Positions 21,667-32,820 of a stretch of DNA of 64,000 nt are shown in pieces. How positions within the stretch are numbered: position 1 is the first letter of the stretch; the number at the start of each line of letters is the position of its first letter. The notes beneath the pieces were generated by a model, which did no database searches, was not told the DNA's origin, and was given only the letters and a program-made list of their open reading frames with translations. This DNA comes from Heliocidaris erythrogramma (taxonomy: Eukaryota; Echinodermata; Echinoidea; Camarodonta; Echinometridae). The position numbers and the translations under genes were made by a program. Location of the stretch: NCBI GenBank assembly GCA_025617745.1, contig CM046864.1, positions 25,337,152 through 25,401,151 of the forward strand, written 5' to 3'.

Positions 21667-22051
21667 AACCTCCTACTCAAGCCTCATCTACTCAAACCTT
21701 CGCTACTCAATCCATCGCTGCTCATCATCGGTCATCAACCAAGTCTTCTCCTCTCATCTCATCTGGTCTACAGTCCTTTTCAGGACTTCACCCAGTGTCA
21801 CGAAAGATTATTTCTTCTTTTCTCTCTTGTCATCCTTTCTCGTCTATCCATCTCCAATTTTCTTTTTCCCTTTCCTCCTACCAACACACATGGTGAACCG
21901 TAAACCTTCTCCACGTTACAATAATCCAGTTTAAGAATTGTGAGATAAATGCAATGCGCGCGATACAAACTGTTCATGGAAAAAGCAGACTAACCAAAAC
22001 GGTTAGTGGCATGTACATAACATAATAATTCCCGAATATAATCAGGGTTAG

Positions 22052-23101
22052 TCAAAAGTTGCTTAAGGTTGGGTTATTGAGTTTTAACTTTCTGATCATT
22101 ATGTGTCTCTCTTTTTCGTATTTTGAACAATATAAAATGAAATGTTCGATAGTTTCAAATACTTCGCAAAGACCGGAAGAATGCTGATTGATTTGTAACA
22201 TATAAAAATTTAATGTACACTTACCTACTCTCAGTTGTTGGATCAGGCATTCATCTCTCCGAGACAAGCCTTTTCTGTATGCCTGCTCGGTAACCTTGTC
22301 CTGCAGAGCATATAGAAATCTTCCCTTTTCTGAACTATTCCATTCATTTTGCCAAATATTTTTATAATAAACCAACCGAGAGCATGCAAGTTCGCTTGTA
22401 GTGTTAGATAAAACAATGTCTAAATGATTTTTCAGAGCGCCTTTCTTGGCAGCCCTATCAACTATTTCATTGCCGTTAATATCACAGTGAGATGGAATCC
22501 ATTCAAAAAAGACAAGAATATCCTTTGACAAAAAATTATGAATTTTGTGTAAGATTTCATTGACAATAGCGCATCTAATAAAGTATGAGTCGATCATTTG
22601 AAGGGCTGACAATGAGTCGCTAAAAATGACCACTGAACAGGACTTTACGAAACTGTCTAACCACTCCAGAGCCATTAGAATGGCGACGAGTTCCGCTCTC
22701 ATGATACACACATGTGACAATCTAAAAGATTTAATCACCTGATATTGGGGAACATAAAACGCAGCTCCTGTTCTGAGATCTTCAAGTTTAGACCCATCTG
22801 TATATACATGCAAATATCCTTTCCATATTATTCCTATTCTGTCCTGAACAATGGATTTCATCTCGGCTGCAAGCATATCCCTTTTTGGTATTTTACCTCG
22901 AGTATCAAATGACACAAGAGGACGGGATAATCGCCATTCGGGAATTTTCGGTATTAAATTGTCTTGATTTTCTACATTTACTTCGTCTCGACTGGCTCTA
23001 AGGCTAAATGGTGCTTTCCCACCCTTCCATTCACTTATATTCATGGTATAATGATCACCAAGAATTTCTTTAGAAGCATGACTGGATGAGCTAAACAACA
23101 A
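22052..23101 (-). CDS. LINE RNase H and C-terminal domain
   Basis: An open frame of 349 codons. The four RNase H1-type acidic residues are visible: D in YTDGSK (about 102), E in MRAELVAI (137), D in IFSDSLSAL (162) and D in EIVDRAA (215). The C-terminus has a Cys/His pattern of LINE type (C..V..TIEHFILYC, about 310-335). This domain removes the RNA strand during reverse transcription. The true protein began upstream in the RT, so the ATG is internal. Confidence 0.88.
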   Translation of the reverse strand: MLFSSSSHASKEILGDHYTMNISEWKGGKAPFSLRASRDEVNVENQDNLIPKIPEWRLSRPLVSFDTRGKIPKRDMLAAEMKSIVQDRIGIIWKGYLHVYTDGSKLEDLRTGAAFYVPQYQVIKSFRLSHVCIMRAELVAILMALEWLDSFVKSCSVVIFSDSLSALQMIDSYFIRCAIVNEILHKIHNFLSKDILVFFEWIPSHCDINGNEIVDRAAKKGALKNHLDIVLSNTTSELACSRLVYYKNIWQNEWNSSEKGRFLYALQDKVTEQAYRKGLSRRDECLIQQLRVGKCTLNFYMLQINQHSSGLCEVFETIEHFILYCSKYEKERHIMIRKLKLNNPTLSNF

Positions 23102-23170
23102 ATAATATCAAAATTTATCATTAAATAATTTTCTCCTAACTTCCAGCGGCAATTCTCCACTTCTCCAATT

Positions 23171-23815
23171 CTACACCTGTAGAGCCTCCAAGGATACATT
23201 ATGTATAGTCCTTGTAATAATTTTTAGTGCTCTGTATTGTATAGCGTCTAGCTTTTTCTTCAGAGATATACACGCAGAATCATACATTTCATTGCCATAG
23301 TCTAAAACAGATAAAATAAGTCCTTTATATATCATCATCAAAATTTCATACTTATTTCCCCATGTAGTTCCTGAAACGCAACGTAATAAATTTAATCTTT
23401 TCTTACATTTCTCAATAATTGCGTTAATATGGACCGACCAAGTTAGTTTATAATCCAGCCACATACCAAGAAACTTAAACTGCTCACAATGAGGCAAAAC
23501 ATGCCCATTTATTTTCAAAGCAATGTCTTTCTTTTGTTTATTGGTAAATACCAAAACTACCGACTTGGTGTGTGAAATCTTTAATTTCCACCTCCAGCAC
23601 CAAATTTCGATTTCATGGAGGGCTTCCTGTAGTTTCTGGCGAACCAGATCTAAGTTGGAACCAGAAAACCAAATTGCAATGTCATCGGCATAACATGATA
23701 ATTTAACTCCACTTTCGTTAATCTTTAAGTCATTCAACATCAAAGTAAAAAGTACAGGACTTAAAGAGCTCCCTTGTGGGATACCGTTTTCTAACACATA
23801 ATTTCCGACAAACAA
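23171..23815 (-). CDS. LINE reverse transcriptase fragment
   Basis: 214 codons contain GIPQGSSLSP, YADDIAIW (catalytic YADD at about 42-45), the thumb-like LKISHTKSVV and FKFLGMWLD, and LDAIQYRALKIITR near the end. These are RT domains 4 to 7 and the connection typical of I, Nimb and Ingi relatives. The first residue does not come from a real start. The preceding frame (23816-23965) carries the upstream RT block in another phase. Confidence 0.88.
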   Translation of the reverse strand: MFVGNYVLENGIPQGSSLSPVLFTLMLNDLKINESGVKLSCYADDIAIWFSGSNLDLVRQKLQEALHEIEIWCWRWKLKISHTKSVVLVFTNKQKKDIALKINGHVLPHCEQFKFLGMWLDYKLTWSVHINAIIEKCKKRLNLLRCVSGTTWGNKYEILMMIYKGLILSVLDYGNEMYDSACISLKKKLDAIQYRALKIITRTIHNVSLEALQV

Positions 23816-23970
23816 TTGTTAACCTTAACATTACAATATCTATTCTTTAAGAAATCTTTAATAAAACACAATAATTTTCCATGAATTTTTAACCTTGACA
23901 ATTTTTTTAAGAGACCTCCTTTCCATAACGAGGCATATGCCTTTTCCAAGTCTAGAAAAACAGCTACAGT

Positions 23971-24904
23971 ATACAGCTACAGAGAGAGCAAGAAAGAAAG
24001 AGAGAGAGGGCGCTATACACCTACTACATGTACACGTAATTTCTAACTTGTCTTTACTTCTAATCTAGACCCAAAATATCATTCATAATAAATGAATAAA
24101 CATGGAACGTGTATCTATATCCACACAAATTACAGCTTTATGAATAGTCATAAATAATCCCATATCCCTGTTTTATGCTTTATGAATCTAGCAAACTCCC
24201 AATTGTACACAAAATGGCTTCTTTGCTTGAATTGACCACACCTTTCTTTCAACCAGAATTTGCACTAGCTTTCAAAAACATGTTATTCTCTATCACAAAC
24301 CTCATAGATTTATCTCAAGTCTACATTAATGACTGTTCTCTTATCTATATATCTGATTATTGTTAATTGACATAATTCAAACTTGTACGATCTTAAAAGA
24401 AACACACATACTTCATCTTTACGTAATTCACATGTTTGAATGTACGTGTTAAACCCATTTAAACAACTGCATATTCCCATATATACGTTATCCAACTAGA
24501 CTACAGTTTACTACACCAACATGGTTGAACATGATTTATAAACTTCATAAATTAAGATTTCTGTTATCTCTGTTATAAAACTTACTTCTTGGCAGAATCC
24601 AGACTTATATCATGGCAAACATGATGGAACGACCTTCACAGGAATTCCATCCATAAAAAGACAAATCGCCCCAACTTTCCCCCTTGACTAGTAATTTCGG
24701 ACATGTTGCGACGACATCGTCATTCGTTCTCAAGAATCAATACGGTATCTTTCTATCATCAAATAAACCGGGAAATAATTTTGTAAATATCAAACAGCAA
24801 TCACATAACTTCTTTTACATGTTCTATTCAAAATAGGCACATACATTCTTTCACAAGATAATATATCCAAATAAACTGAAAATTATAATCCTCACGGAAA
24901 CAAA
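23971..24904. other. No gene; short GA microsatellite
   Basis: AGAGAGAGC..AAAGAGAGAGAG at 23981-24009. The rest is AT-rich with no coding or repeat signal. Confidence 0.45.
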
Positions 24905-25071
24905 TACGTATAATGATATTAATCCCTTCTCCCCTCGCCCTGGGGATGATGGGATGGGAATGGGGGAGCTGGAGGGGGGGGGGGGGGGGGGGGGGTAGTA
25001 GGGGGGAAGTCAATCCGTCGGTCCTCCCAAGACCCATATAAGGGGGCCATAATCCCCCGTACCGCTAATTA
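24905..25071 (+). repeat. Partial copy of the 14.5-17.3 kb duplication unit
   Basis: Starts at AATACGTATAATGATATT, the same point as the tandem copies, and runs through GTCCTCCCAAGACCC to TACCGCTAATTATGG, with a long G run at 24975-24996. Confidence 0.8.
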
Positions 25072-25616
25072 TGGCAAGATAAGCACACGCTGACGGAACA
25101 ACCAAGGGTCCTTCGCCCATGATCTCCGACAGACCTCGCGTTGCTAGCCCGGTGGGTTGTGTATACGGCAGAATTTTTTCTGACTTGGACGATGCAAATT
25201 TCATTGTGCTTGTAAAACTAATTGTGTATTTGTTATGATGGTATTATTATGACCCATGTCTGTTATTTCTTAACCCACTTGAGAAAACCCACAACATGCA
25301 ACAGGCAGGCCAAACATTTGGGCCTGCCTGTTGCGCATTGCAAGCATGTTGTTATTGGTTGGCCTTATAATAGCTTGGAAAAAAATCCAGCCCCTATTTT
25401 GTGGGTTTGCCCAAGTGTTTTAAGAAATAGTAGGAGACATGGGTCATAATAATACCATCATAACAAATTAGTTTTACAAGCACAATGAAATTTGCATCGT
25501 CCAAGTCAGAAAAAAATTCTGCCGTACACAACCCACCGGGCAAGCAACGCGAGGTCTGCCGGAGATCACGGGCGAAGGACCCTTGGTTGTTCCGTCAGCG
25601 TGTGCTTCTTGCCACT
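25072..25616. repeat. 545-bp nearly complete palindrome (fold-back element)
   Basis: The left arm runs from GGCAAGATAAGCACACGC to beyond GACCCATGTCTGTTATT. The right arm is its reverse complement, ending GCGTGTGCTTCTTGCC at about 25615. Shared landmarks are ACAACCAAGGGTCC, CACCGGGC and GAAATTTGCATCGTCC. A second hairpin (CAACATGCAACAGGCAGGCC.. and ..GGCCTGCCTGTTGC) lies near the centre. Arms differ by several substitutions, so this is not an assembly mirror artefact. Frames beginning MKFASSKSEK occur in both arms. Confidence 0.85.
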
Positions 25617-25734
25617 GAAACAGGGTTGCGCGATAGGATAAAAAGGCGTCTTAATTCCGGTAAAATATCAGCTTTCATCTTTATATATGCACAATTCATT
25701 GTCATAGAATGCTACTTACATTAGAATTTTACAT

Positions 25735-26262
25735 AATTATTGTTATGATTTATTAAAAAATATTGACATCGTCATATAATTAATATGAATGAAACGGAGG
25801 TACTTTATTACCTCATTTTTCCAGTCATGCTTTCAGCGATATCAGCTAAACACTCTTTATGTTACGGGGCCCAGGTCACGCCAAACTAAAATAATAATAA
25901 TTCAATTCTCCTATTTTTTTGCACAAATAATGATTTCCTTGTCAAAAGCTTTTTTTAGATACTGTTTTATTATATTTTCTACATCTTAGACAAAAGAAAA
26001 ACGAAAAAAAAAAGCAAGAGTACATTTTTCAAAAATTTCTAAAACGTCTGTTACAAAAGTCTACTCAACACACCATTTCGAGGAAAGCCCCCCCCCCCCC
26101 CCCCCCGGTTGTCTCGAAGTGGCGCGTTCATTGAACTTCTCGCTGGAAACGCGTCCATTCGAGATAACCGGGGGGGGGGGGCTTGTCTCGAAAGGGTGTG
26201 CCCGTTCCCGCTCCCATCCCGCTCCCGCAATCCACCCATTCGAGACAAGCCCTTCATTATCA
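25735..26262 (-). repeat. Inverted duplicate of 11798-12570
   Basis: Carries the same landmarks as 11798-12570 in the opposite orientation, 13 kb away, and ends with CATTCGAGACAAGCCC. C and G runs have different lengths between copies. Confidence 0.8.
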
Positions 26263-26586
26263 CTTTTCCTTCCTTTGAACGGTGGGCCCCGAAAAAATCC
26301 CATATTTCTACTACACGACTTTTCACACACAGGTTAGACTACACCGATTCAAACGCAACGCCTATGCCGAACGGGTTGAAAAATGTCCCCCAAAATGTGT
26401 TTTATCGAAATTAAAAAAAAAATCTGCGATAAGTTACCCGAAGACTATATAATTATAATAAATAAAAATATATTCCCTTTGCAAAAAAATTAACACAAAC
26501 GACAAATTTATCTGATCAAAACGGAATAAATAACTAGGCGAAAACACACAACATCCAAAGTAAACTCTATGTCCCTGATAGCAGAG
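26263..26586. other. No gene seen
   Basis: AT-rich sequence ending with TCCCTGATAGCAG directly before the satellite. Confidence 0.4.
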
Positions 26587-28548
26587 AGTGCTAAAAATGA
26601 CGTGATATTTACGTCGTGGTTTACGTCTTTTTTACGTCCTGTAATTACGTCAATAAGACGACAACTTGCACCAACGCAAGACATCATGAGGACGTCTTAT
26701 TTTGACGTCATCTTTACGTCTTCCAGGTCAGTGAATGACAACTTCATGACGTCTTGCAAATCACCAAATGACTACTTTTGGACGTCTTTTGGACGTCTTG
26801 CAGGTCATTAAATGACCACTTTATGACGTTTTTAGACGTCTTGCGGGTGGTAAAAAATGACGTGATATTTAAGTCATAGTTTACGTCTATTTTACGTCCT
26901 GTAATTACGTAAATAAGACGACAACTTGCACCAACGCAAGACGTAATGAGGACGTCTTATTTTGACGTCATCTTTACGTCTTGCTGGTCACTGAATGACG
27001 ACTTCATGACGTCTTTTGGACGTCTTGCAAATCACCAAATGACGACTTTGTGACGTCTATTGGACGTCTTGCAGGTCACTAAATGACCACTTTATGACGT
27101 CTTTTAGAGGTCTTGCGGCTGGTAAAAAATGGCGTTTTATTTACGTCGTGGTTTACGTCTTTTTTACGTCCTGTAATTACGTCAATAAGACGACAACTTG
27201 CACCAACGCAAGACATCATGAGGACGTCTTATTTTGACGTCATCTTTACGTCTTCCAGGTCAGTGAATGACAACTTCATGACGTCTTGCAAATCACCAAA
27301 TGATGACTTTTTGACGTCTTTTGGACGTCTTGCTGGTCACTAAATGACCACTTTATGACGTCTTTTAGAGGTCTTGCGGCTGGTAAAAAATGACGTGATA
27401 TTTAAGTCATAGTTTACGTCTTTTTTACGTCCTGTAATTACGTCAATAAGACGACAACTTGCACCAACGCAAGACATCATGAGGATGTCTTATTTTGAGG
27501 TCATCTTTACGTCTTGCAGGTAACTGAATGATGACTTCATGACGTCTTTTGGGCGTCTTGCAAATCACCAAATGACGACTTTGTGACGTCTTTTGGACGT
27601 CTTGCTGGTCACTAAATGACCACTTTATGACGTCTTTTAGAGGTCTTGCGGGTGGTAAAAAATGACGTGATATTTAAGTCATAGTTTACGTCTTTTTTTA
27701 CGTCCTGTAATTACGTAAATAAGACGACAACTTGCACCAACGCAAGACGTCATGAGGACGTCTTATTTTGACGTCATATTTACGTCTTGCAGGTCAGTGA
27801 ATGACAACTTCATGACGTCTTGCAAATCACCAAATGACGACTTTTTGACGTCTTGCAGGTCACTAAATGACCACTTTATGACGTTTTTAGACGTCTTGCG
27901 GGTGATAAAAAATGACGTGGTATTTACGTCGTGGTTTACGTCTTTTTTACGTCCTGTAATTATGTCAATTAGGCGACAACTTGCACCAACGCAAGACATC
28001 ATGAGGACGTCTTATTTTGACGTCATCTTTACGTCTTGCAGGTCAGTGAATGACAGCTTCATGACGTCTTTTAGAGGTCTTGAGTGTGGTAACAAATGAC
28101 GTGATATGCTAGACGCCCAAAAGACGTCAAAGAATCGTCATTTGGTGAACTGCAAGATGTCCAAAAGACGTAATAAAGTCGTCATTTAGTGACCTGCAAG
28201 ACGTAAAGATGACCTCAGAATAAGACGTCCTCATGACGTCTTGCGTTGGTGCAAGTTGTCGACTTATTGACGTAATTACAAGACATAAAAAAGACGTAAA
28301 TCACGACTTAAATATCACGTCATATTTTACCACCCGCAAGACGTCCAAAAGAGGTCCAAAAGTCGTCATTTGGTAATTTGCAAAGTCATCATTTAGTGAC
28401 CTGCAAAACGTAAAGATGACCTCAAAATAAGATGTCCTCATGACGTCTTGCATTGGTGCAAGTTTTAGACTTATTGACATAATTACAGGACGTAAAAAAG
28501 ACTTTAATCACGACTTAAATATTACGTCATATTTTACCATCTGAACCA
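26587..28548. repeat. TGACGTCA-rich satellite, about 265-bp unit, with inverted end
   Basis: Units restart at about 26591, 26851, 27123, 27383, 27655 and 27905 (marker GTAAAAAATGACGTG), alternating 260 and 272 bases. Each unit has ten or more ACGTC/GACGT cores, TTGCACCAACGCAAGAC and CAAATCACCAAATGACG. After about 28100 the same sequence continues inverted for nearly two units to 28548. Frames such as 27752-28099 are by-products. Confidence 0.92.
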
Positions 28549-30754
28549 CTAATTACAATCTGTTTAAGTGTAATGACGACCTGTCAAAAGCATTCATGAG
28601 CACATGGATACCAAATTCAAAGTACATACATGTACAATCACTGAAAAATAAGTTATGCATAAAACACAAGGCAGACATAAAATCAGTTTCACATTTTTAA
28701 TGCCACTGGTATGAAAATCAGCTGCAAACATCCATTCATAAAACATACATAACAATGATAATCAAAACTGATGTGTGAGTAATTATATACAGGTATATGT
28801 TAACAGGTGGATTATTAAATCACACAGTGGGAAACACAAGCTACCCTAATGAAAAGAGTTGTGAAAATGAATGGATTTTTGGCACGAAGTAAAAAAAGGG
28901 TAAGAAAATATATTAAGTATTTGAACATTTACCAAAAAACAGCATCACTGACAAAATTGGAGGGGAAAGTACCTGATTTCTATGGTCTCAAAAATGGTAA
29001 TGTTGAATGTACATGAATTACTAACTCATGAAATAGCTTGAGTATAAGATTTTGTTAAGAATGTTTTGCCTCATTTGCATCAAGTAGATACTCAAATGCT
29101 GAATTATTTGCAAAGCATTTTTTTTTTTCAATTTGGGTTTGAATCTAGATCTTGCACCAGAACAATGTTTTATACAAGAACAAGGAAAAATAAAGAAAGT
29201 TAATTATGGAACGAAATGCTAGGAATCTATGTAAGACAACAAACCAAATGGTGGAATTGTAATCAGAATAAGTTGGTTCAAAATAATGCAAGTTGATTTA
29301 CCCTTGAATTTCTTTGACAAATATATTTTTCACAAGGAAAATGCCTGAATGAAGCATATTAATTGTACGTAGCATTTCAGTCCGGTTCATAAGAAATAAA
29401 TACGCACAACTTGGTGACTATGAAAAGTCCATTATTAACATAAACTTCATAGTGGCTCTTTGAATAATTGATGTACATGTATAACTAATGAATTCTCTGT
29501 CCTGTGGATTGGTAGACGAATATAGTCTTATAGGAATACTATAGGAATAATAAAATAAAAGATTTTGAGTTATGAAAACTGCAACTCTCAATCATTGCAA
29601 GATATGGCATATTGACAAAATCTATCAAGCTCTTCTCCTAAAGAAAATGCGCTATTGGTAAAAATACCCTTTTACATCTACCAATATATTCTGCAAAAAG
29701 TATGAAAGTGCTGAAAATTGCATACACAGTTTCAATTCAGTTCAATTTTATTTTAGTTTCTAATATTTTATATCAAATAAAACTTTGTCATATGTTTAAA
29801 TGTTATTAGGAGTACTTGCAGTGTGATTTCAGTTTGACACTAACTGCCTATAAATCACTTTACTTTTGAATTGCTTGTCAATTGCCATGTTTTAACTTCA
29901 AATTCTACAAATATTTAGGACATTTTAGGTGCTTTATTTTCATGGAATGTATGCATAAAATGCTTTTAGGTTGGATACAAATGGATGGGAACTCTCTCCA
30001 TTTTCTTCCATACATTACCAATACTCCAGATGACATTTAAATGTACATTTATGGACAGAACTAACTGCAGTTTAGTATAAGTTTAAGTTTCATGTCATGC
30101 AATCATGAAACGAGTAGAACATTTACATTTTATGTGAATAAAACATTTAGCGCTCCTTATGGAGATAGAGGCACCGAAATTGTATATGAAATACATGCAA
30201 GCATCTGTGGAATTCTTAAGAGCATCCTAAAAAACAGATAGTTGTTTGAAATATAGAAGAAATCCACTCCAGAATTTATTCTTCTTATTTCATGAGAAAA
30301 CATCATACAGAACAGTACAAATGTCACACAAATCTCATACAGGAAGATATGACATTTCAAAATTTCATTTTTATTTTCTTGACCAGTCCTTGCAAATATT
30401 TAAATGGGCGAGTAGATGTCATCACCTCATAATTTTTTTCAAATACACTGTATATGGATTTCTAAAAAAAACTTTAAGCTCACACTCGTAACACATATCC
30501 CCATAGCAAAATGTATTATTTCTCCTTTATTTCGGGCGGTGTGAGGCAATGATATCATCACCTCGCTCATTAAAACACTAAGGACTGGTCAAAAAGTGTT
30601 TTTCCCCCAAAATATGAACTTTCATAATGTCATAACTTCCTTATTTCTTATCCAATATCTTTTAGCATTGTTTCATATTTAATTTGTTTCTGTATGTTTT
30701 AAACCTGTAGAGAGGATTCTTTCTTTAATTATTGCCAGTTGTAACTACAGCTTT
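28549..30754. other. No gene seen; AT-rich unique sequence
   Basis: About 2.2 kb without a domain-like frame, tandem repeat or recognisable terminal repeat. Several short frames of 60-80 codons have no supporting splice or start context. Confidence 0.45.
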
Positions 30755-31067
30755 TTACAGATTATTTGAGTATTCCTCTGTGTCCATTGGCAAGGCTTCT
30801 TCTTCCTCCTGCAGTTCTGGAGTTACAGGCCTCCGAAGCTCCAGATCATTCTTTGGTACTTTTTGATAAATGTACTTCAAGTAGTATTCAATGCCACTTT
30901 CCACCTCGTCAAGCGGAGCAGATCTTGTCCGTTAGTTGCCCCTCACAGTCGCTGGAAAAGAAATAGAATGTGAAAGGTAAAAATAATTAAAAATTTAAAT
31001 ATTACCTCTCAGATCCGAAAGATACTGTATTGCTTCACTTCTTTTATGTCTCACATTTAGCAAATAC
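30755..31067 (-). pseudogene. Possible last two exons of an unidentified minus-strand gene
   Basis: Exon 31006-31067 has an acceptor (TATTTCAG) and a donor (GAG|GTAATA) and reads YLLNVRHKRSEAIQYLSDLR. Exon 30755-30951 follows an acceptor TTTCTTTTCCAG. Joined in the phase set by the splice, the frame meets one TAA after seven codons and then stays open for 60 codons. It ends in an acidic tail (VTPELQEEEEALPMD..) and a stop at 30755-30757. The look is that of real protein, but the in-frame stop suggests a pseudogene or a wrong junction. No family was recognised, and upstream exons were not found. Confidence 0.4.
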
Positions 31068-31221
31068 CTGAAATACATGGCCTGAAAATAAACTGCAATG
31101 GCCTGAATTCAGGCTTTTGCCTGGAAACTGGCATCTTTGTACACATATACTGACCACTAAAATTGTTTTGTAGACCTTTCTTCTTTTTTTTTTCTTTTTG
31201 TACCACGGGAGATGGCGAGTT

Positions 31222-31542
31222 CACTTCTAGGAAACTTTGGCAGTAACAGGCGCGGATCCAGAGGGGGGCGCAAGGGGCGTGCGCCCCCCCCCGTTTTGTC
31301 TGACAAAATATGCCCCGGACCCCTAGATGATATTGTGTAGGTGCGATTTTGTTCAGGCAGATGGATGGACCGACAACCTGAAAAAATAATGCACCTACAA
31401 GCCCTAACAGGAGTATAGGCAATAAAAGACAATCATAGAATATGTTTGGTTTGTTTAGAAATTTCGAATTTTTCACTCTTTTTTCTGAAATGTACGTATG
31501 AACAGATCGAGGTGCCATCATGAATGCCCCCCCCCCCCCCCA
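31222..31542. repeat. Dispersed element, copy 1 (pair with 43128-43442)
   Basis: From TAGGAAACTTTGGCAG through GGCGCGGATCCAGAGG, a GC hairpin (GGGGCGTGCGCCCC), TTTTGTCTGACAAAAT, and GGTGCCATCATGAATG to a C run. It matches 43128-43442 at about 97 percent by eye. The frame MMAPRSVHTYISEK.. on the minus strand is shared by both copies for this reason only. The start GGCGCGGATCCAGAG recalls short dispersed elements. Confidence 0.8.
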
Positions 31543-31974
31543 AGAAAAGAATAAGTGACATAAACTGATAAATCAATCAAATGAAGGAATAAATTCATCA
31601 GAGACTTACCTGATGGTGCCTTATATTACTTCAGCACTTCACTCTAACTCAACAGTTTAATATTACAGCAACGTTAGTAACAATATTATTGGACAAAAAA
31701 AAAACATAGCCTATAGGGTACACTGCCTAACAGTTAGTATTTAGTCTACTTATTTCGATGTTTACTTCAATGTAAGTAGACTTAACTCTGGCAGTATTTA
31801 AATGATCACTAAATGATAATTTGTAATTGTATATATAATTTAATGTCCCAATGAAAGTGACAAAATACAGCACTCATCAGATGCATAATTTCGACTGTAA
31901 TGTATAATAACGGTCACTTGACAAATGTGATTGATAGTATACTGACAGTTCTACAAACAGTGTGACTAATAATA

Positions 31975-32275
31975 ACACACGTTGTCTCACTATGAACATG
32001 GCAAACAAAGAAGCGGACAAAATATACAGCTCCTCATTGTACCTTCCACACTTGCTCTGGTAGACAAAAGAATATCCCTTCATTGCTATTATGTAAGATT
32101 ATGTAGAACAGGTGTCACATGCATATTCACCTGTTCTACTTATCTTACATAATAGCAATGAAGGGATGTTCTTTTGTCTACCAGAACAATTGTGGAGGGT
32201 ACAATGAGGATCTGTATATTTTGTCCGCTCTCTTTTGTCATTGCATGCATCGTGTTCCTAGTGTCTATCTGTTAC
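31975..32275. repeat. About 300-bp palindrome
   Basis: The left arm (about 31975-32105) and the right arm (about 32130-32275) are reverse complements. Both contain GAGTGGACAAAATATACAG-like sequence, GGTAGACAAAAGAA, CCCTTCATTGC and TATTATGTAAGAT around a short centre (GTGTCACATGCATATTCAC). Arms differ at roughly one base in ten. One arm read as protein gives CGRYNEELYILSAS, the other CGGYNEDLYILSAL, but most differences change residues, so coding is not supported. Confidence 0.75.
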
Positions 32276-32820
32276 TGTCTTAGCTACACATAATGCACAG
32301 TGTGGTGTGAATACCTAACTTACCACGAAACCTGAACTTAAACTTTGATGGAAGGTCTTTAGAAGATCAACGAAGACGAGTTCGTATGCCTAAGAAGTTA
32401 GAGTAACCTGTTCCACTGCTATTTTTTGCACATGCACACACTCCACGCTAAGTCGAGCAGCGCGGCAATGCACGCACGTGAAACGACGGACGAGTAAAAC
32501 GATCACGTTAAAAACACAAAAAACAAAAAACAAACAAAACAAACAAAAAAACCCCATTATGTCAGCAAGATAATTGTATACATTGCGTACCGGCAAAAGG
32601 TACCGGCCGTGCATGCCTAGCCTGCCAGGCTAGCCGTGTATCAATATCACGCGCTAGTTGAGTGGCTCGATGACGTAGCCTGCAGTCAATACTGTATCAT
32701 TTAATTGTATTAATTATCCTTTCTTCTTCGTTGCCTTATGTTTGCAATAGCAAAAAATTATTTAGCTTATTTAGGGAATGCATGTTCTGATATCCTTTTT
32801 TTCTAGGGCACATATCGAAC
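32276..32820. other. No gene; A-rich stretch
   Basis: AAACAAAAAACAAACAAAAC low-complexity at 32508-32555; otherwise nothing recognised before the satellite. Confidence 0.4.

Larger units (their letters stand above)
19237..21917 (+). mobile_element. Penelope-like retroelement, plus strand copy
   Basis: A near-complete coding region of a Penelope-like element: conserved N-terminal block with ADKGN..VVM, reverse transcriptase with PKIHKP, SFDVVSLFTSVP, MGSPLSPI and YVDD, then a GIY-YIG endonuclease domain, then a 3' flank with a hammerhead-like motif. At least three single-base frame breaks in the first 750 bases make it inactive. GC content and codon use (many ACC, CAC, CCG) stand out sharply from the AT-rich surroundings, as expected for a recent arrival. 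Confidence 0.93.
21930..23970 (-). mobile_element. 5'-truncated non-LTR retrotransposon (I-like, with RNase H)
   Basis: The minus strand encodes the later RT motifs, then RNase H, then a Cys/His C-terminal motif, in that order, typical of I-clade and related LINEs. The 5' part (endonuclease, ORF1) is missing: coding similarity begins near 23965 (AVFLDLEKAYASLW..) directly against a GA microsatellite. A frame break near 23810 and another between 23101 and 23171 inactivate it. The 3' end is not well marked and no poly(A) was seen. Confidence 0.88.

Noticed and set aside
22052-23815. A cellular RNase H or telomerase-like gene
   Set aside because: RT motifs directly before the RNase H and the Cys/His C-terminus identify a LINE; frame breaks and 5' truncation confirm a transposon remnant.
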